This document shows positions 16,855 to 26,534 of a stretch of DNA of 39,103 nt, in pieces. How positions within the stretch are numbered: the first letter of the stretch is position 1; each line of letters starts with the position of its first letter. Origin of the DNA: Candidatus Uhrbacteria bacterium (GTDB taxonomy: Bacteria; Patescibacteriota; Patescibacteriia; JACPHY01); the NCBI GenBank assembly GCA_016188355.1, contig JACPHY010000006.1, positions 1 through 39,103 on the forward strand. The letters are read 5' to 3'. The notes below the pieces were generated by a model that was not told where the DNA came from, did no database searches, and saw only the letters and a program-made list of their open reading frames with translations. Position numbers and translations under genes: made by a program.

Positions 16855-18684
16855 ATGGACATTCGGAACGTCGCCATTATCGCGCACGTGGACCACGGAA
16901 AGACGACCCTCGTCGATGCACTCCTCAAGCAATCGGCGGACTTTACGTTGCGCAAGGATCAGGCAGATGCGCTCATCATGGACTCCAATGAACTGGAGCG
17001 AGAACGCGGGATCACCATCTTCTCGAAGAACGCGGCGGTGCGATACCAAGACACAAAAATCAATATCGTGGATACGCCAGGACACGCCGACTTCGGCGGC
17101 GAAGTCGAACGTATCATGCGCATGGTGGATGGATGTCTGCTCGTCATCGACGCGCAGGAAGGACCCATGCCGCAAACGCGCTTCGTCCTTAAGCATGCGA
17201 TTCGCGCGGGGCATCGCATCATTGTCGTCATCAATAAGATCGACAAGCCCGCTGCGCGGCCAGATTGGGCGCTCAATCAAACCTTCGACCTGTTCGTCGA
17301 GCTGGGTGCATCGGATGCGCAAGCGGATTTCCCGGTAGTGTACGCATCCGGCGTACAGGGGAAAGCAGGATACGCGTCCGACATTTCCGCAATGACCTCT
17401 ATCGAGCCCGTCTTCATGACGATCGTCAAGGAAATTCCTGCTCCGGTGGCGGACGCATCGGCGCCAGCGCAATTTCTCACCGTGAACGTCGCGCGAGACA
17501 ATTTTAAGGGCAAATTGGCGATCGGACGATTGTACCGCGGCGTGCTCCGCTCGGGCATGTCGGTCGTGCATATCGCACGTGATGGCTCCCCGCGCACCAC
17601 GCGCATTACTGCAGTCATGGCATTTGATGGATTGCAGCGCGTCGAGACGGAATCCGCCGTCGCCGGTGACATTGTCGCGGTCGCAGGCATTCCGGAGATA
17701 TCCATCGGAGATACCATCGCTGATCCTGCGGATCCCACACCACTTCCTACGATTGCCATCGAGGAACCAACCGTGGAAATGACGTTCGGTGTGAACACGT
17801 CGCCATTCTCGGGACGCGAGGGCCCATACGCGACCTCGCGTAATCTCGAGGAGCGACTCGCCAAAGAACTCGAAACGGACGTGGCGCTCCGCGTGACACC
17901 GCTCGGCGAGGGCACGTGGACGGTCGCAGGTCGCGGAGAGCTCCATCTCGCCATTCTCATTGAGAAAATGCGTCGTGAAGGATACGAACTGCAAGTTTCA
18001 CGACCAAAGGTCATCTGCAAGCGTGATGGCGACACGCTCCTCGAACCCATCGAACATGTGACCATCGAATCGCCCGATGCGTACGCAGGTGCGGTGATTG
18101 AGGAATTGGGAAAGCGCCGCGGCGAGATGCTTGATATGCGGAGCGAACACGGCACCGCTACCCTCGAATTCCGCATTCCGACGCGGGGACTCATTGGCTT
18201 CCGGAACACCTTCCTCACCAAAACGAAGGGGCTGGGTATCATGCACAGCATCCTCGAGGGATATGGTCCGCATCGTGGAGAATTCAACGCCAGTGCACAT
18301 GGCTCCCTCATTGCATTTGAGGCGGGCATCACGAGCGGCTACGGACTCGCCAATGCGCAAGAACGTGGGCAACTCTTCGTGGGATCTGGCGTGACCATCT
18401 ACGAGGGCATGGTGGTCGGAGAAAATGCAAAACCAGAAGACATCGAGGTGAACGTCTGCAAAGAAAAGAAGCTCTCGAACATGCGCTCGAAGGGCGAAGG
18501 CGAGGCGATTCGATTGGATGTCGCGCACACCATGGATCTTGAGGATGCGATCGAATACATCGGCGACGATGAGCTTGTCGAAGTGACCCCGCAATCCGTC
18601 CGCATTCGGAAAGCGATGCTCTCCTCGATTGCGCGCAAGCGGAACGATCGTCGCGAGCGCAGTGCGATGGAGCACGTGCAATGA
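16855..18684 (+). CDS. typA: Translational GTPase TypA/BipA
   Basis: [86 protein letters not shown]-like [10 protein letters not shown]. Confidence 0.97.
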   Translation: MDIRNVAIIAHVDHGKTTLVDALLKQSADFTLRKDQADALIMDSNELERERGITIFSKNAAVRYQDTKINIVDTPGHADFGGEVERIMRMVDGCLLVIDAQEGPMPQTRFVLKHAIRAGHRIIVVINKIDKPAARPDWALNQTFDLFVELGASDAQADFPVVYASGVQGKAGYASDISAMTSIEPVFMTIVKEIPAPVADASAPAQFLTVNVARDNFKGKLAIGRLYRGVLRSGMSVVHIARDGSPRTTRITAVMAFDGLQRVETESAVAGDIVAVAGIPEISIGDTIADPADPTPLPTIAIEEPTVEMTFGVNTSPFSGREGPYATSRNLEERLAKELETDVALRVTPLGEGTWTVAGRGELHLAILIEKMRREGYELQVSRPKVICKRDGDTLLEPIEHVTIESPDAYAGAVIEELGKRRGEMLDMRSEHGTATLEFRIPTRGLIGFRNTFLTKTKGLGIMHSILEGYGPHRGEFNASAHGSLIAFEAGITSGYGLANAQERGQLFVGSGVTIYEGMVVGENAKPEDIEVNVCKEKKLSNMRSKGEGEAIRLDVAHTMDLEDAIEYIGDDELVEVTPQSVRIRKAMLSSIARKRNDRRERSAMEHVQ

Positions 18685-18701
18685 TCGCGCGCCTTTGCCT
18701 C

Positions 18702-18730
18702 TTGACAACATTTCGACGACACATTCGTAT
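18702..18730 (+). promoter_or_regulatory. Candidate promoter upstream of the Lys-rich micro-ORF
   Basis: TTGACA-N17-TCGTAT; the -10 overlaps the left arm of the 18-bp inverted repeat. An extended -10 (TGGTATACT, 18760-18768) lies in the right arm. Confidence 0.4.
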
Positions 18731-18767
18731 ACCACGCACGCGCACACTTTGCGCGTGCGTGGTATAC
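18727..18767. repeat. Perfect 18-bp inverted repeat
   Basis: GTATACCACGCACGCGCA-CACTT-TGCGCGTGCGTGGTATAC. Confidence 0.85.
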
Positions 18768-18874
18768 TCTGCGCGGTGACCGCTGTAACATGCGCGCACC
18801 ATGATCACTATCATGCGCGCGACGATGCATGCACGTGCAGCATCGCACACGCGAACAGAAAGGAGGTGAGCATC

Positions 18875-18952
18875 ATGGCAGCGAAGAAAAAGGTCGCGAA
18901 GAAGAAGGCGGTGAAGAAGGCGGTGAAGAAGGGTGGCAAGAAGCGAAAGTGA
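18875..18952 (+). CDS. 25-aa Lys/Ala-rich basic micro-protein
   Basis: AAAGGAGGTGAGCATCATG gives a near-ideal Shine-Dalgarno; MAAKKKVAKKKAVKKAVKKGGKKRK*. Confidence 0.75.
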   Translation: MAAKKKVAKKKAVKKAVKKGGKKRK

Positions 18953-18991
18953 TCACCCTCATACGCACGCAGCAGCTGCATGCGTATGTCG

Positions 18992-19032
18992 AAAAGAAAA
19001 CGCGCTCGGAGTTCCCGAGCGCGTTTTCTTTT
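18992..19032. terminator. Bidirectional intrinsic terminator
   Basis: AAAAGAAAACGCGCTCGG-AGTTC-CCGAGCGCGTTTTCTTTT, 18-bp perfect stem. Confidence 0.85.
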
Positions 19033-19075
19033 GCGCGCACACGACCTAGACCGATGCAGGCAAATTTGTCTCTAT

Positions 19076-20374
19076 TTAACCAAAAAGTACCCGTTGTGTC
19101 GCAATGGGGCGCGGGCGCTCTTCCGTAAAAATTCGCACGGTGCCAAATTCGCCATCGTATCCCGGAAGCACCTCCAGTTCGCTCGCGCGCACACGACGAA
19201 TTGCCTCCACCACCTCCACTGGCGCAACGCGCGCGATCCCATCGATCGGCGCATCGAGGAGCACATGAAACTCGCTCCCCAACGCATCCAACAGCTGATC
19301 GCGCTGCGCGCGCACGCGCGGCGTGAGCGATCGCACATCAAATGCCGCGGCAATTATTTCATCGAGCGGCACGATCCGGCGAAACGCGGGTGCGCGCGGA
19401 TGCGCGTCGAATTCGGAACGATCGGCGAGCTTATCCACACGATGCATGACGCCGACGGTCATCGGTTTCGCGCATTTCGGACATACCCCATGATGCCGTT
19501 GCGTCTCCGCGGGTGTGCATCGCACTTCGCATGCACGATGCCCATCGTAATGATATTTCCCTTCTTCCGGAAAAAACTCGATCGTCTCGATGATGCGATT
19601 TGGCGCATGCGGATCATACGTCGCCGGCGCCGATACCCGTAGTGCATCCGTCAGTGCGGCGAACGTGCATTCCGTGAGTTCGAGTACCGTCGCCTCCCGA
19701 GCGAGCTTCTCCAGAGAATGCGCGTCAGAACTGGAGACGAGCGCCACGCGATCGAGCCACGAAATTCGCCAATTCATGGATGGATCCGAAGAAAGGCCGG
19801 TCTCAATTGCCAGAATGTGTGGCGCGAGGGATCCGAAACATGCCTCCAGGGTGTCATACCCCGACTCCGATCCAAACACTGCAAACCACGGTGTCCACGC
19901 ATGTGCCGGAATCACCAAGATACACGGATCGATCATCAGGCAGCGCTCCAAGAGCTCCGCGGACGAAACGCCGAGGATCGGACGACCATCGGATCGCAAG
20001 TTACATCCCTTTTCCGTGAGCTGGGCGATCAGCTGGTCCAGTGCGTGCAACGACGGGAACAGCACGAGATGATGCACCCGTCGCACCTTGCCGTCGTGCT
20101 TATAGATGCAGGAAAGCTCCGTACCGATGAGAAACCGGGTCTGCTGCGCCGCGGCAGTCGGCGCGTGCGGTGATTGCAATCGAAAGACACCCGGCGCATC
20201 CTCCGTGAGCAATGTACCGATCTCCTGTCGCCACTGTGGATGCGTGCAGTCGCCCGTGGTCACGAGATCAATTCCCTTGCGGGCACAGGCGGCCGCAATA
20301 TTCGGCAACGTCAGCGTTTTGGCGCATGCCCGAGAAAATCGAGAATGCAAATGAAAATCCGCGATGAGTCGCAT
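19076..20374 (-). CDS. PHP-domain protein, Endonuclease Q-like
   Basis: MRLIADFHLHSRFSRACAKTLTLPNIAAACARKGIDLVTTGDCTHP, HAWTPWFAVFGS, SSSDAHSLEKL, CEVRCTPAETQRHHGVCPKCAKPMTVGVMHRVDKLADR. Confidence 0.85.
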   Translation of the reverse strand: MRLIADFHLHSRFSRACAKTLTLPNIAAACARKGIDLVTTGDCTHPQWRQEIGTLLTEDAPGVFRLQSPHAPTAAAQQTRFLIGTELSCIYKHDGKVRRVHHLVLFPSLHALDQLIAQLTEKGCNLRSDGRPILGVSSAELLERCLMIDPCILVIPAHAWTPWFAVFGSESGYDTLEACFGSLAPHILAIETGLSSDPSMNWRISWLDRVALVSSSDAHSLEKLAREATVLELTECTFAALTDALRVSAPATYDPHAPNRIIETIEFFPEEGKYHYDGHRACEVRCTPAETQRHHGVCPKCAKPMTVGVMHRVDKLADRSEFDAHPRAPAFRRIVPLDEIIAAAFDVRSLTPRVRAQRDQLLDALGSEFHVLLDAPIDGIARVAPVEVVEAIRRVRASELEVLPGYDGEFGTVRIFTEERPRPIATQRVLFG

Positions 20375-20420
20375 AGAACAAAAAACGTACTCGCCCGTGC
20401 GCACACTGTAGCAAAGGAAA

Positions 20421-20443
20421 GCGCCCACCACGATGGTGGGCGC
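20421..20443. terminator. Hairpin between EndoQ-like and YvcK-like genes
   Basis: GCGCCCACCA-CGA-TGGTGGGCGC. Confidence 0.6.
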
Positions 20444-20457
20444 TGGATTCGGTCCCG

Positions 20458-21450
20458 TCATGGTATCAACGCCCGTACGACGTGCGCGAGTTTGATGGGA
20501 TCGTGTCGGGCGAACGAGCCCTCCGCAAGCAGCGGAAAGGAAACGCATCGCGTATTTCCCCATCGACCGCGTGCATCGGGCGCGGATGCATCCCATGGTG
20601 ACGGCATCACGGGGCGAGCGCCTTCCTGAATGTACCGCTCGGAGAGCGTGTGGGTCGGGAGCTGCGAGTTACACAGGATCACATCGACCCGACGATTCGC
20701 ATACTGCTCGAATGTCGCCACAAAATCCGAGCAGGAGAATCCATCCGTCTCACCGCGCTTCGTCATGATGTTCACCACAAAGATCACCGGCGCAAGCGTC
20801 GCCGCCATTGCCTCCGCCATGCCCCGCACCAGGACGTTGGGGATGATGCTCGTGAACAAGTCGCCCGGCCCCACCACCACTGCGTCGGCATGCTGGATCG
20901 CATCGATTGCCGCATGCAGCGCCTGCACCTCGGGGTCTAGCCACACCTTGGTAATGCGCGCGCGATCCACCCGATCGGGCCGATCAATATGATGCTCTCC
21001 CCGAAGCTCGGCCCCATCACTCAAACGCGCACAGAGCGTGGTGCGTTCCGTAGTCACCGGGAAAACGCACCCGTGCGGCCGCAGAATCGTTGAAAGCACT
21101 TGGATGCCGCGCAAAAAATCACCGTCAAGCGCTTCCGATGCAGCAGTGAGCGCGAGATTGCCGATGGTGTGCCCATCCAACGCGCTCGCTCCGTAGGATT
21201 CCAATTGCCGCTGCGCAAAACGATGCTCGAAGAGTCGGACTACGTCCTCCTCTGCCGTTGCCAGTGCAAGGAGGCACCGGAACACATCTCCGGGCGGCAG
21301 CGCGCCACGTTCAGTGCGGAGGACGCCAGAGGATCCACCGGAATCCGCCATCGTCACAATGGCGGAAACCTCGAGATCGGAAATAGTCTTCAATCCGGAC
21401 AGCAGCGTGTACTGCCCCGTCCCCCCGCCAATCGTCACGATTCGCTTCAT
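20458..21450 (-). CDS. yvcK: YvcK/GlmR-like (UPF0052, gluconeogenesis factor family)
   Basis: MKRIVTIGGGTGQYTLLSGLK, IVTMADSGGSSGVLRTE, PPGDVFRCLLAL, HTIGNLALTA, VVVGPGDLFTSIIPNVLVRGM, VVNIMTKRGETDGFSCSDF. Confidence 0.9.
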   Translation of the reverse strand: MKRIVTIGGGTGQYTLLSGLKTISDLEVSAIVTMADSGGSSGVLRTERGALPPGDVFRCLLALATAEEDVVRLFEHRFAQRQLESYGASALDGHTIGNLALTAASEALDGDFLRGIQVLSTILRPHGCVFPVTTERTTLCARLSDGAELRGEHHIDRPDRVDRARITKVWLDPEVQALHAAIDAIQHADAVVVGPGDLFTSIIPNVLVRGMAEAMAATLAPVIFVVNIMTKRGETDGFSCSDFVATFEQYANRRVDVILCNSQLPTHTLSERYIQEGARPVMPSPWDASAPDARGRWGNTRCVSFPLLAEGSFARHDPIKLAHVVRALIP

Positions 21451-21604
21451 GGTGGTCACCTCCTCGACTCCAGCAACGAAAGAACGGATCCCAACCGCAC
21501 CCACCGTACCCCGAGCATCCTGCACTCGCAATGGACCACCATGCATCCCTTGACCGCGCGTCATGATTCGATATAGTGGTCCCGGATCATTCCAAGGAGG
21601 CAAC

Positions 21605-22738
21605 ATGGCCATCACCGCCAATACGGAAGCGGCACGCGACCGATTTCACAAAAAAACTGCGGAGCAAATCGCCGCGCTCGTCCTCGGAGACGATTACGCA
21701 CGACATCGGGACATCGACCAAGCAAAGAGGTGCTACGCCATGGCTGGGGTACCCGTCACCCCCGAGCAATACCTCACCTGGGCGGAACAGGCGGAGCAAC
21801 TCGGGTGGGAGGGCAGCGCGCACACGCTCTACCAAATGGCACGAGATGCGGGGGACACCACCGTGGCAGCGCGAGCCCAGGGAGAGCTCCGCCGCCTCTG
21901 CGTCCAAGGAGGCGACCTCTTCCGACTCGAAAACGAATTCCACAATCCCACCAGCGAGGAGTTCCGCACGATTGCAGCACATCACCTGAGCAAGCGCGTG
22001 GCGTTCACCGATTCGGATGAACGATTCCGGATCCTCGAACGCATCGCGACTCTGCTGCGCGATCGAAAGCTCCTCTGGGCGACGTTTCGACTCGCCATGC
22101 GCGAGGGACATTGGATCGCATTCGAAACGATGGCAGGACGCCTCACGCGCGTTCCGACGCGGAGGGAACGCCTTACGCTCGCGCGTGTCATGATTCGTCA
22201 AGGATGGTCAAACGACAACCGGCGGCGGGTGATCACCTACCTCAAAACACATCGCCTCCGCGAACTCTACGGAGAGGCGCTGATCGATTCCTGCACGTTC
22301 CTTGGGTGGAATCAAATCCGGAAGTGGGCGAAATGGCTCCACTATTCGCTCACGGAGCAGGATCTCATTCGGATTCGCGACGAGTACCGCGCGAAACACT
22401 ACCACACCTTTCCCATCCTGGCCGAACTCGCCCGTCGATTCCCCAAACGCTGGCGATCGGAGTACCACACCGAGCTCCGCGATGCACGAGCACGCGCACT
22501 GAAGAACGGTGATGCCCATGGCGCCGAGTACGTCGCGCGCGCCGCACATCGGCCGCTCACCCTCGAGGAGTGTCGGCAGCTCCTCAGCCATCACCTGCCG
22601 ACCCATAGCGGCTCGCCCGAGCGCGAGTCTCGCGAAATCGCCGAACGGCTCGTCCGGGAGGCTGCCGAACGGCTCGCGAAACAACTTGGCACCACACATG
22701 CGACGCAGCACCGCCTCGTGATCGCTCACGCAGGATAA
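21605..22738 (+). CDS. Helical repeat-like protein, unknown function
   Basis: MAITANTEAARDRFHKK.. preceded by AAGGAGG; helix-rich, TPR-like spacing. Confidence 0.65.
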   Translation: MAITANTEAARDRFHKKTAEQIAALVLGDDYARHRDIDQAKRCYAMAGVPVTPEQYLTWAEQAEQLGWEGSAHTLYQMARDAGDTTVAARAQGELRRLCVQGGDLFRLENEFHNPTSEEFRTIAAHHLSKRVAFTDSDERFRILERIATLLRDRKLLWATFRLAMREGHWIAFETMAGRLTRVPTRRERLTLARVMIRQGWSNDNRRRVITYLKTHRLRELYGEALIDSCTFLGWNQIRKWAKWLHYSLTEQDLIRIRDEYRAKHYHTFPILAELARRFPKRWRSEYHTELRDARARALKNGDAHGAEYVARAAHRPLTLEECRQLLSHHLPTHSGSPERESREIAERLVREAAERLAKQLGTTHATQHRLVIAHAG

Positions 22739-22743
22739 CTCAA

Positions 22744-22768
22744 CGCGCCACCGCTCTCCGGTGGCGCG
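22744..22768. terminator. Hairpin after the 21605 gene
   Basis: CGCGCCACCG-CTCTC-CGGTGGCGCG. Confidence 0.6.
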
Positions 22769-22789
22769 CTTCGATGCACGCAAAAGAAA

Positions 22790-22816
22790 GCCCCGGCACC
22801 AGAAAGGTGCCGGGGC
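22790..22816 (-). terminator. Hairpin after the VWA gene
   Basis: GCCCCGGCACC-AGAAA-GGTGCCGGGGC; minus-strand side ends in TTTCTTTTG. Confidence 0.7.
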
Positions 22817-22850
22817 GTTTGCTCATGGAGTCGTCGGAATCAACCGTGCA

Positions 22851-24962
22851 TCACGAGCACTCGAAGGTCTCGGTCCACGTGGTCCGCTTGAGCTGCGCAC
22901 CGCAGTACACCGCGGGCTGCTCCGTCTTGCCGTACCCCGTCACCTTCGGCTCTCCCCACGGGATGAGCTTCGAGCCCGTGGCCTCGGCCGCCATCACCAT
23001 GAGGCGCCCGATCGTCCGCACGGTGAGGAGTCGCGCACGGACTTCCTTGACGCGTAGGATCGCAGCACCGATCCCGAGCTTCGCGACCGCATCCGTGTAG
23101 TCCCGAGCCTTGTACCTCATGATCGCGTACTTCACGCAGCGTTCTTCGTACGTCTCGACCGGGATGCCCTTCACCTCCACCTCGCTCGGCTGATAAATGT
23201 CGCTCGGGTCCTGCTGCTCGGGGGGCACCACCGCCTTGAGATCCTTGATGCGCGCATTGAGCGCCTTCTGTTCCGCCTTGAGCTCCTGCTCTTCTCGGAG
23301 CAGCGGCACGAGCTGGAGGAGCGTGGTTGCCTGGCCCCAGCTCTTCGAGAAATCGGGCAGGCCGCGGAAATCGCAGTCGTACGTGGCACCCGGACGGTAC
23401 TCCGGCGCAACGCCGTTCTCGCCCTTGATGACCCCCGCGGCCACGAACTCCTCGAAGAGCGCCGGCGACATGGACGCACGGAGATCCTGAATGACGCGGT
23501 TGCCGCCGCGGACGACGTTGTACCACCGCCAGATCTGCTTCTGCTCCGGTCGACCGTTCGGATCGATCTTGCCATCCGCGTCCAGCGGGAGGACTCTCAC
23601 GTCCTTGAGTGCGAGCACGTTGATGTTGCGCCGCTCCTCATGGCTGCCCATTTTGACCACCTGGAGCACGCGTCCATTCGGATTGTCGATGACCCGGGGA
23701 TCGCGCGTGAGCTTGCCGCCGCGCTTGTACGCCTTGGACGGAAGGTACACGACCGCCTGCGGATCCTCGAGCAGCGCGCGGAGCGCATTCGCGAGACAGC
23801 GATTCGGCCCCTTCGGCTTCAGACCCGCACCGATGAACCGCCGGTCGCGGAATGCCTTGCGGAACAAGTCCGCGGTTTCCCGCTGCTCGCGATCGGTGTA
23901 CGCCGTTGCGGCGCGCTCCGCGAGGCCATCCTCGCCCGCCTCCTCGAGGAGCGCGGCCGCGGTGTCGCGATCGCCCACGAGGAACGCGTGCGCGCCGAGC
24001 GCGCGGAGGTAGTCGGCAGTGCGCTCGCTCGTGAGCTCCGTCATCGACGCCGTGCATTCGATCGGCACGCCGTCGATCGTCCCCTGGCAGAGGATGCTCG
24101 TCGCCAACCCGGTCAGCTCGACGAAGCACGCCAGTTTCCCCTCGTAGAGGCCATGCACCTCGATCGTGCCGTCGGTACCGATCTGGAGCACCTCCGGCGT
24201 CGTGCGGAACACGCGCTGCGCGCTGCCCTTGTCCGGACGGAACTGCAGTGCGAGATCCGCGAACGTCGTCTGCTCGGTGACCTCACGGATGTTCTGGATC
24301 GTTGCCTCGAATCCCTCGATCTCCGCGATGTGCTGGAACGTGCCGAGGTTGCCGCTCTCGGCGACGAGTCGGCGCAGGAAGTCGGGGTTGTAGTACACGT
24401 TGTACCCGACCGCAGAGAGCACCGCACCGTGCTCGCGCAACTGTCGCGCGAGCGCGAGCGCACGCCGCTCCTCTTCCTCGAGCGCCCACAGCGATGGCAC
24501 CGCGCACCCATCCGTGAACAGGATCACGTTGTGTACGGTGTCCTCGCCGTCGATGCGATCGATGACCTCGAGCGCCACCTGGAGCGCCTCGGAGAACACG
24601 GTGTTGCTCCGGACGTGCACCTCCTTCGCGATCGCGCGCTCGAGGAGCTTCTTCCCCTCGTCGTCGCACCGCGTCGGACCACCGATGCATCTCGCTTCGC
24701 CGTGACCGGAGAACACGGTGACCGAGACGTGCTCGTCCTTGCCGAGCGTCCTCACGTACTCGATCGCATCCTGCCGCACGTCCTCGATGACGCCGGACAT
24801 CGAACCCGACGTATCGAGCTCGAGATTCGTGTGCCGCGTGCCAGGCTTCCTGCCCTGCGCTGCGACCTCGACGTACGCGAAGTGACGATCACCGACACGA
24901 CCGAATGCAGCCGTTGCCTGCACGTTGCTGGCCGCGATGGCCGGGCCTTTTTTCTTTGCCAA
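22851..24962 (-). CDS. von Willebrand factor A-domain protein
   Basis: LELDTSGSMSGVIEDVRQDAIEYV (MIDAS DxSxS), NVILFTDGCAVPS. TTG start at 24962 fits AGGGAG upstream better than the ORF-track ATG. Confidence 0.8.
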   Translation of the reverse strand: MAKKKGPAIAASNVQATAAFGRVGDRHFAYVEVAAQGRKPGTRHTNLELDTSGSMSGVIEDVRQDAIEYVRTLGKDEHVSVTVFSGHGEARCIGGPTRCDDEGKKLLERAIAKEVHVRSNTVFSEALQVALEVIDRIDGEDTVHNVILFTDGCAVPSLWALEEEERRALALARQLREHGAVLSAVGYNVYYNPDFLRRLVAESGNLGTFQHIAEIEGFEATIQNIREVTEQTTFADLALQFRPDKGSAQRVFRTTPEVLQIGTDGTIEVHGLYEGKLACFVELTGLATSILCQGTIDGVPIECTASMTELTSERTADYLRALGAHAFLVGDRDTAAALLEEAGEDGLAERAATAYTDREQRETADLFRKAFRDRRFIGAGLKPKGPNRCLANALRALLEDPQAVVYLPSKAYKRGGKLTRDPRVIDNPNGRVLQVVKMGSHEERRNINVLALKDVRVLPLDADGKIDPNGRPEQKQIWRWYNVVRGGNRVIQDLRASMSPALFEEFVAAGVIKGENGVAPEYRPGATYDCDFRGLPDFSKSWGQATTLLQLVPLLREEQELKAEQKALNARIKDLKAVVPPEQQDPSDIYQPSEVEVKGIPVETYEERCVKYAIMRYKARDYTDAVAKLGIGAAILRVKEVRARLLTVRTIGRLMVMAAEATGSKLIPWGEPKVTGYGKTEQPAVYCGAQLKRTTWTETFECS

Positions 24963-25042
24963 GGTACGACTCCCTTTTTGACTGCACGCTCCGAAGAGCG
25001 GGCAGGAAAATCCCACGAAGCTCCGCCTCGCAGGATAGGCCC

Positions 25043-25071
25043 ACCATGGCACACGGCGCGACTCATGTCAA
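25043..25071 (-). promoter_or_regulatory. Promoter for the VWA gene
   Basis: Minus strand TTGACA-N17-CATGGT. Confidence 0.6.
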
Positions 25072-25143
25072 GCCGCTGAAAAATGCTCAAAGAAAGAGCC
25101 CCACCCGTTTCCGGATGGGGCCAGATGACCACACTACCCCGAA

Positions 25144-25689
25144 CTACTCCTCATCCCGTGGCGCGCGGCGCACCCGATAGGGAATCGTGTACTCGATGAG
25201 ATCCACTACCCCTTGATGAAACCGCACCGCGCACGGTTCCTCGAGCACCGGCGCATCGCCAAGATCAGCGAGCTCCACGGAACCTTGATCGAGCACCTCG
25301 AGGTGCGCTTGGTTCTCCACGCACAACTCGAAGTTGATGGGCACCCAGCCATTCGATTGATTCGCCGCCGTCAGGAACAAACGCACGCGATCACCCGGTA
25401 CAAGGACCAGTTCCTCTCCGGTGACCGCATCCATGGCACCATCCAGGTGATAGATTTCCGCACGTTCCATGTCCACATCCAACCCGCGACTCTCCGTACC
25501 GCGTCCCGCAGGGACGATCGGTTCCGGGTCACCCGCATCCATTGCGGGCGCGGGAGGAGATCCCCCATCAGCATGGCATGCCACTTCCTCCACTGAGGAA
25601 AGCGGCCGCAGAGACTCCGTACCTGCACGAACGCTGCACGCAGCAGCAGTCATCGCCGACGCAACGCACCAGAGCGTTGAGCATCGCAT
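25144..25689 (-). CDS. Putative lipoprotein, unknown function
   Basis: Short hydrophobic N-terminus ending SAMTAAACS, lipobox-like. Confidence 0.6.
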   Translation of the reverse strand: MRCSTLWCVASAMTAAACSVRAGTESLRPLSSVEEVACHADGGSPPAPAMDAGDPEPIVPAGRGTESRGLDVDMERAEIYHLDGAMDAVTGEELVLVPGDRVRLFLTAANQSNGWVPINFELCVENQAHLEVLDQGSVELADLGDAPVLEEPCAVRFHQGVVDLIEYTIPYRVRRAPRDEE

Positions 25690-25922
25690 TTGCAGTTACT
25701 GTCCTTTCACGCAGCAAGTGCGTGGGTAGGAAGGAACGTTCCGGATGCCGCCGAAGCGACCCGACCAGTATACGGCGAATCATGCCATACGTCAGGAGAG
25801 AGATATCCACAGAAGACCATCACCCGCAGCGGTGACCAAAATTCTACAGAACTCGTGGTCGTCGATGGACCCCACATCATGTAATCCGTATCCCGTCGTA
25901 CCGGAAATACATTCCGATACGC

Positions 25923-25958
25923 AAAAACAAAGTGACGCCCGATAAGGGCGTCACTTTG
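25923..25958 (-). terminator. Terminator of the 23S-5S unit
   Basis: Minus strand CAAAGTGACGCCC-TTATC-GGGCGTCACTTTG-TTTTT. Confidence 0.9.
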
Positions 25959-25963
25959 CTAAA

Positions 25964-26080
25964 CCGGGCACCGGCCTACTCTCCCGGGGGTTAGTTTACC
26001 CCAAGTACCATCGGCGCTGGAGGTTTTCACGACTCTGTTCGGGATGGGAAGAGGTGGGACCCCTCCGCTCAAGGCACCCA
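25964..26080 (-). rRNA. rrf: 5S rRNA (ends approximate)
   Basis: Minus strand GGGTGCC..GCGGAGGGGTCCCACCTCTTCCCATCCCGAACAGAGTCG..CGCCGATGGTACTTGGGG..GGGAGAGTAGGCCGGTGCCC; terminal helix pairs. Confidence 0.92.
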
Positions 26081-26422
26081 GATGACGCCGCACGAGCCTT
26101 GCGGCTCGCGGGGCGGGCATCTGATTGCCAAAGAGTGCTGCACGCACTCCGTCGGGACTTCGCCCGATCCGTACGGCTCGGCTAAAGCGGTTACCCGCCG
26201 TACACCTGCCGCCGGTCAACCCGGTCATCTCCCGGGGGGCTCAACGAGGCCTTATCTTGAGGGCGGCTTCACGCTTAGATGCTTTCAGCGTTTATCCGCA
26301 TTCGACGATAGCTACCCAGCAGTGCTCTTGGCAGAACAACTGGTACACCAGAGGTCGATTGTTCCCGGTCCTCTCGTACTAGGGAACAGTCCTCTCAAGC
26401 CTCAAACGCCCGTGGTGGATAG

Positions 26423-26534
<112 letters not shown>

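Noticed and set aside
18629-18952. 107-aa ORF ending in the Lys-rich segment
   Set aside because: Its start overlaps typA and the reading crosses the inverted repeat; the strong Shine-Dalgarno points to ATG at 18875 instead.
23640-25079. 479-aa plus-strand ORF
   Set aside because: Antisense to the VWA gene; no ribosome site and Arg/Glu-rich shadow composition.
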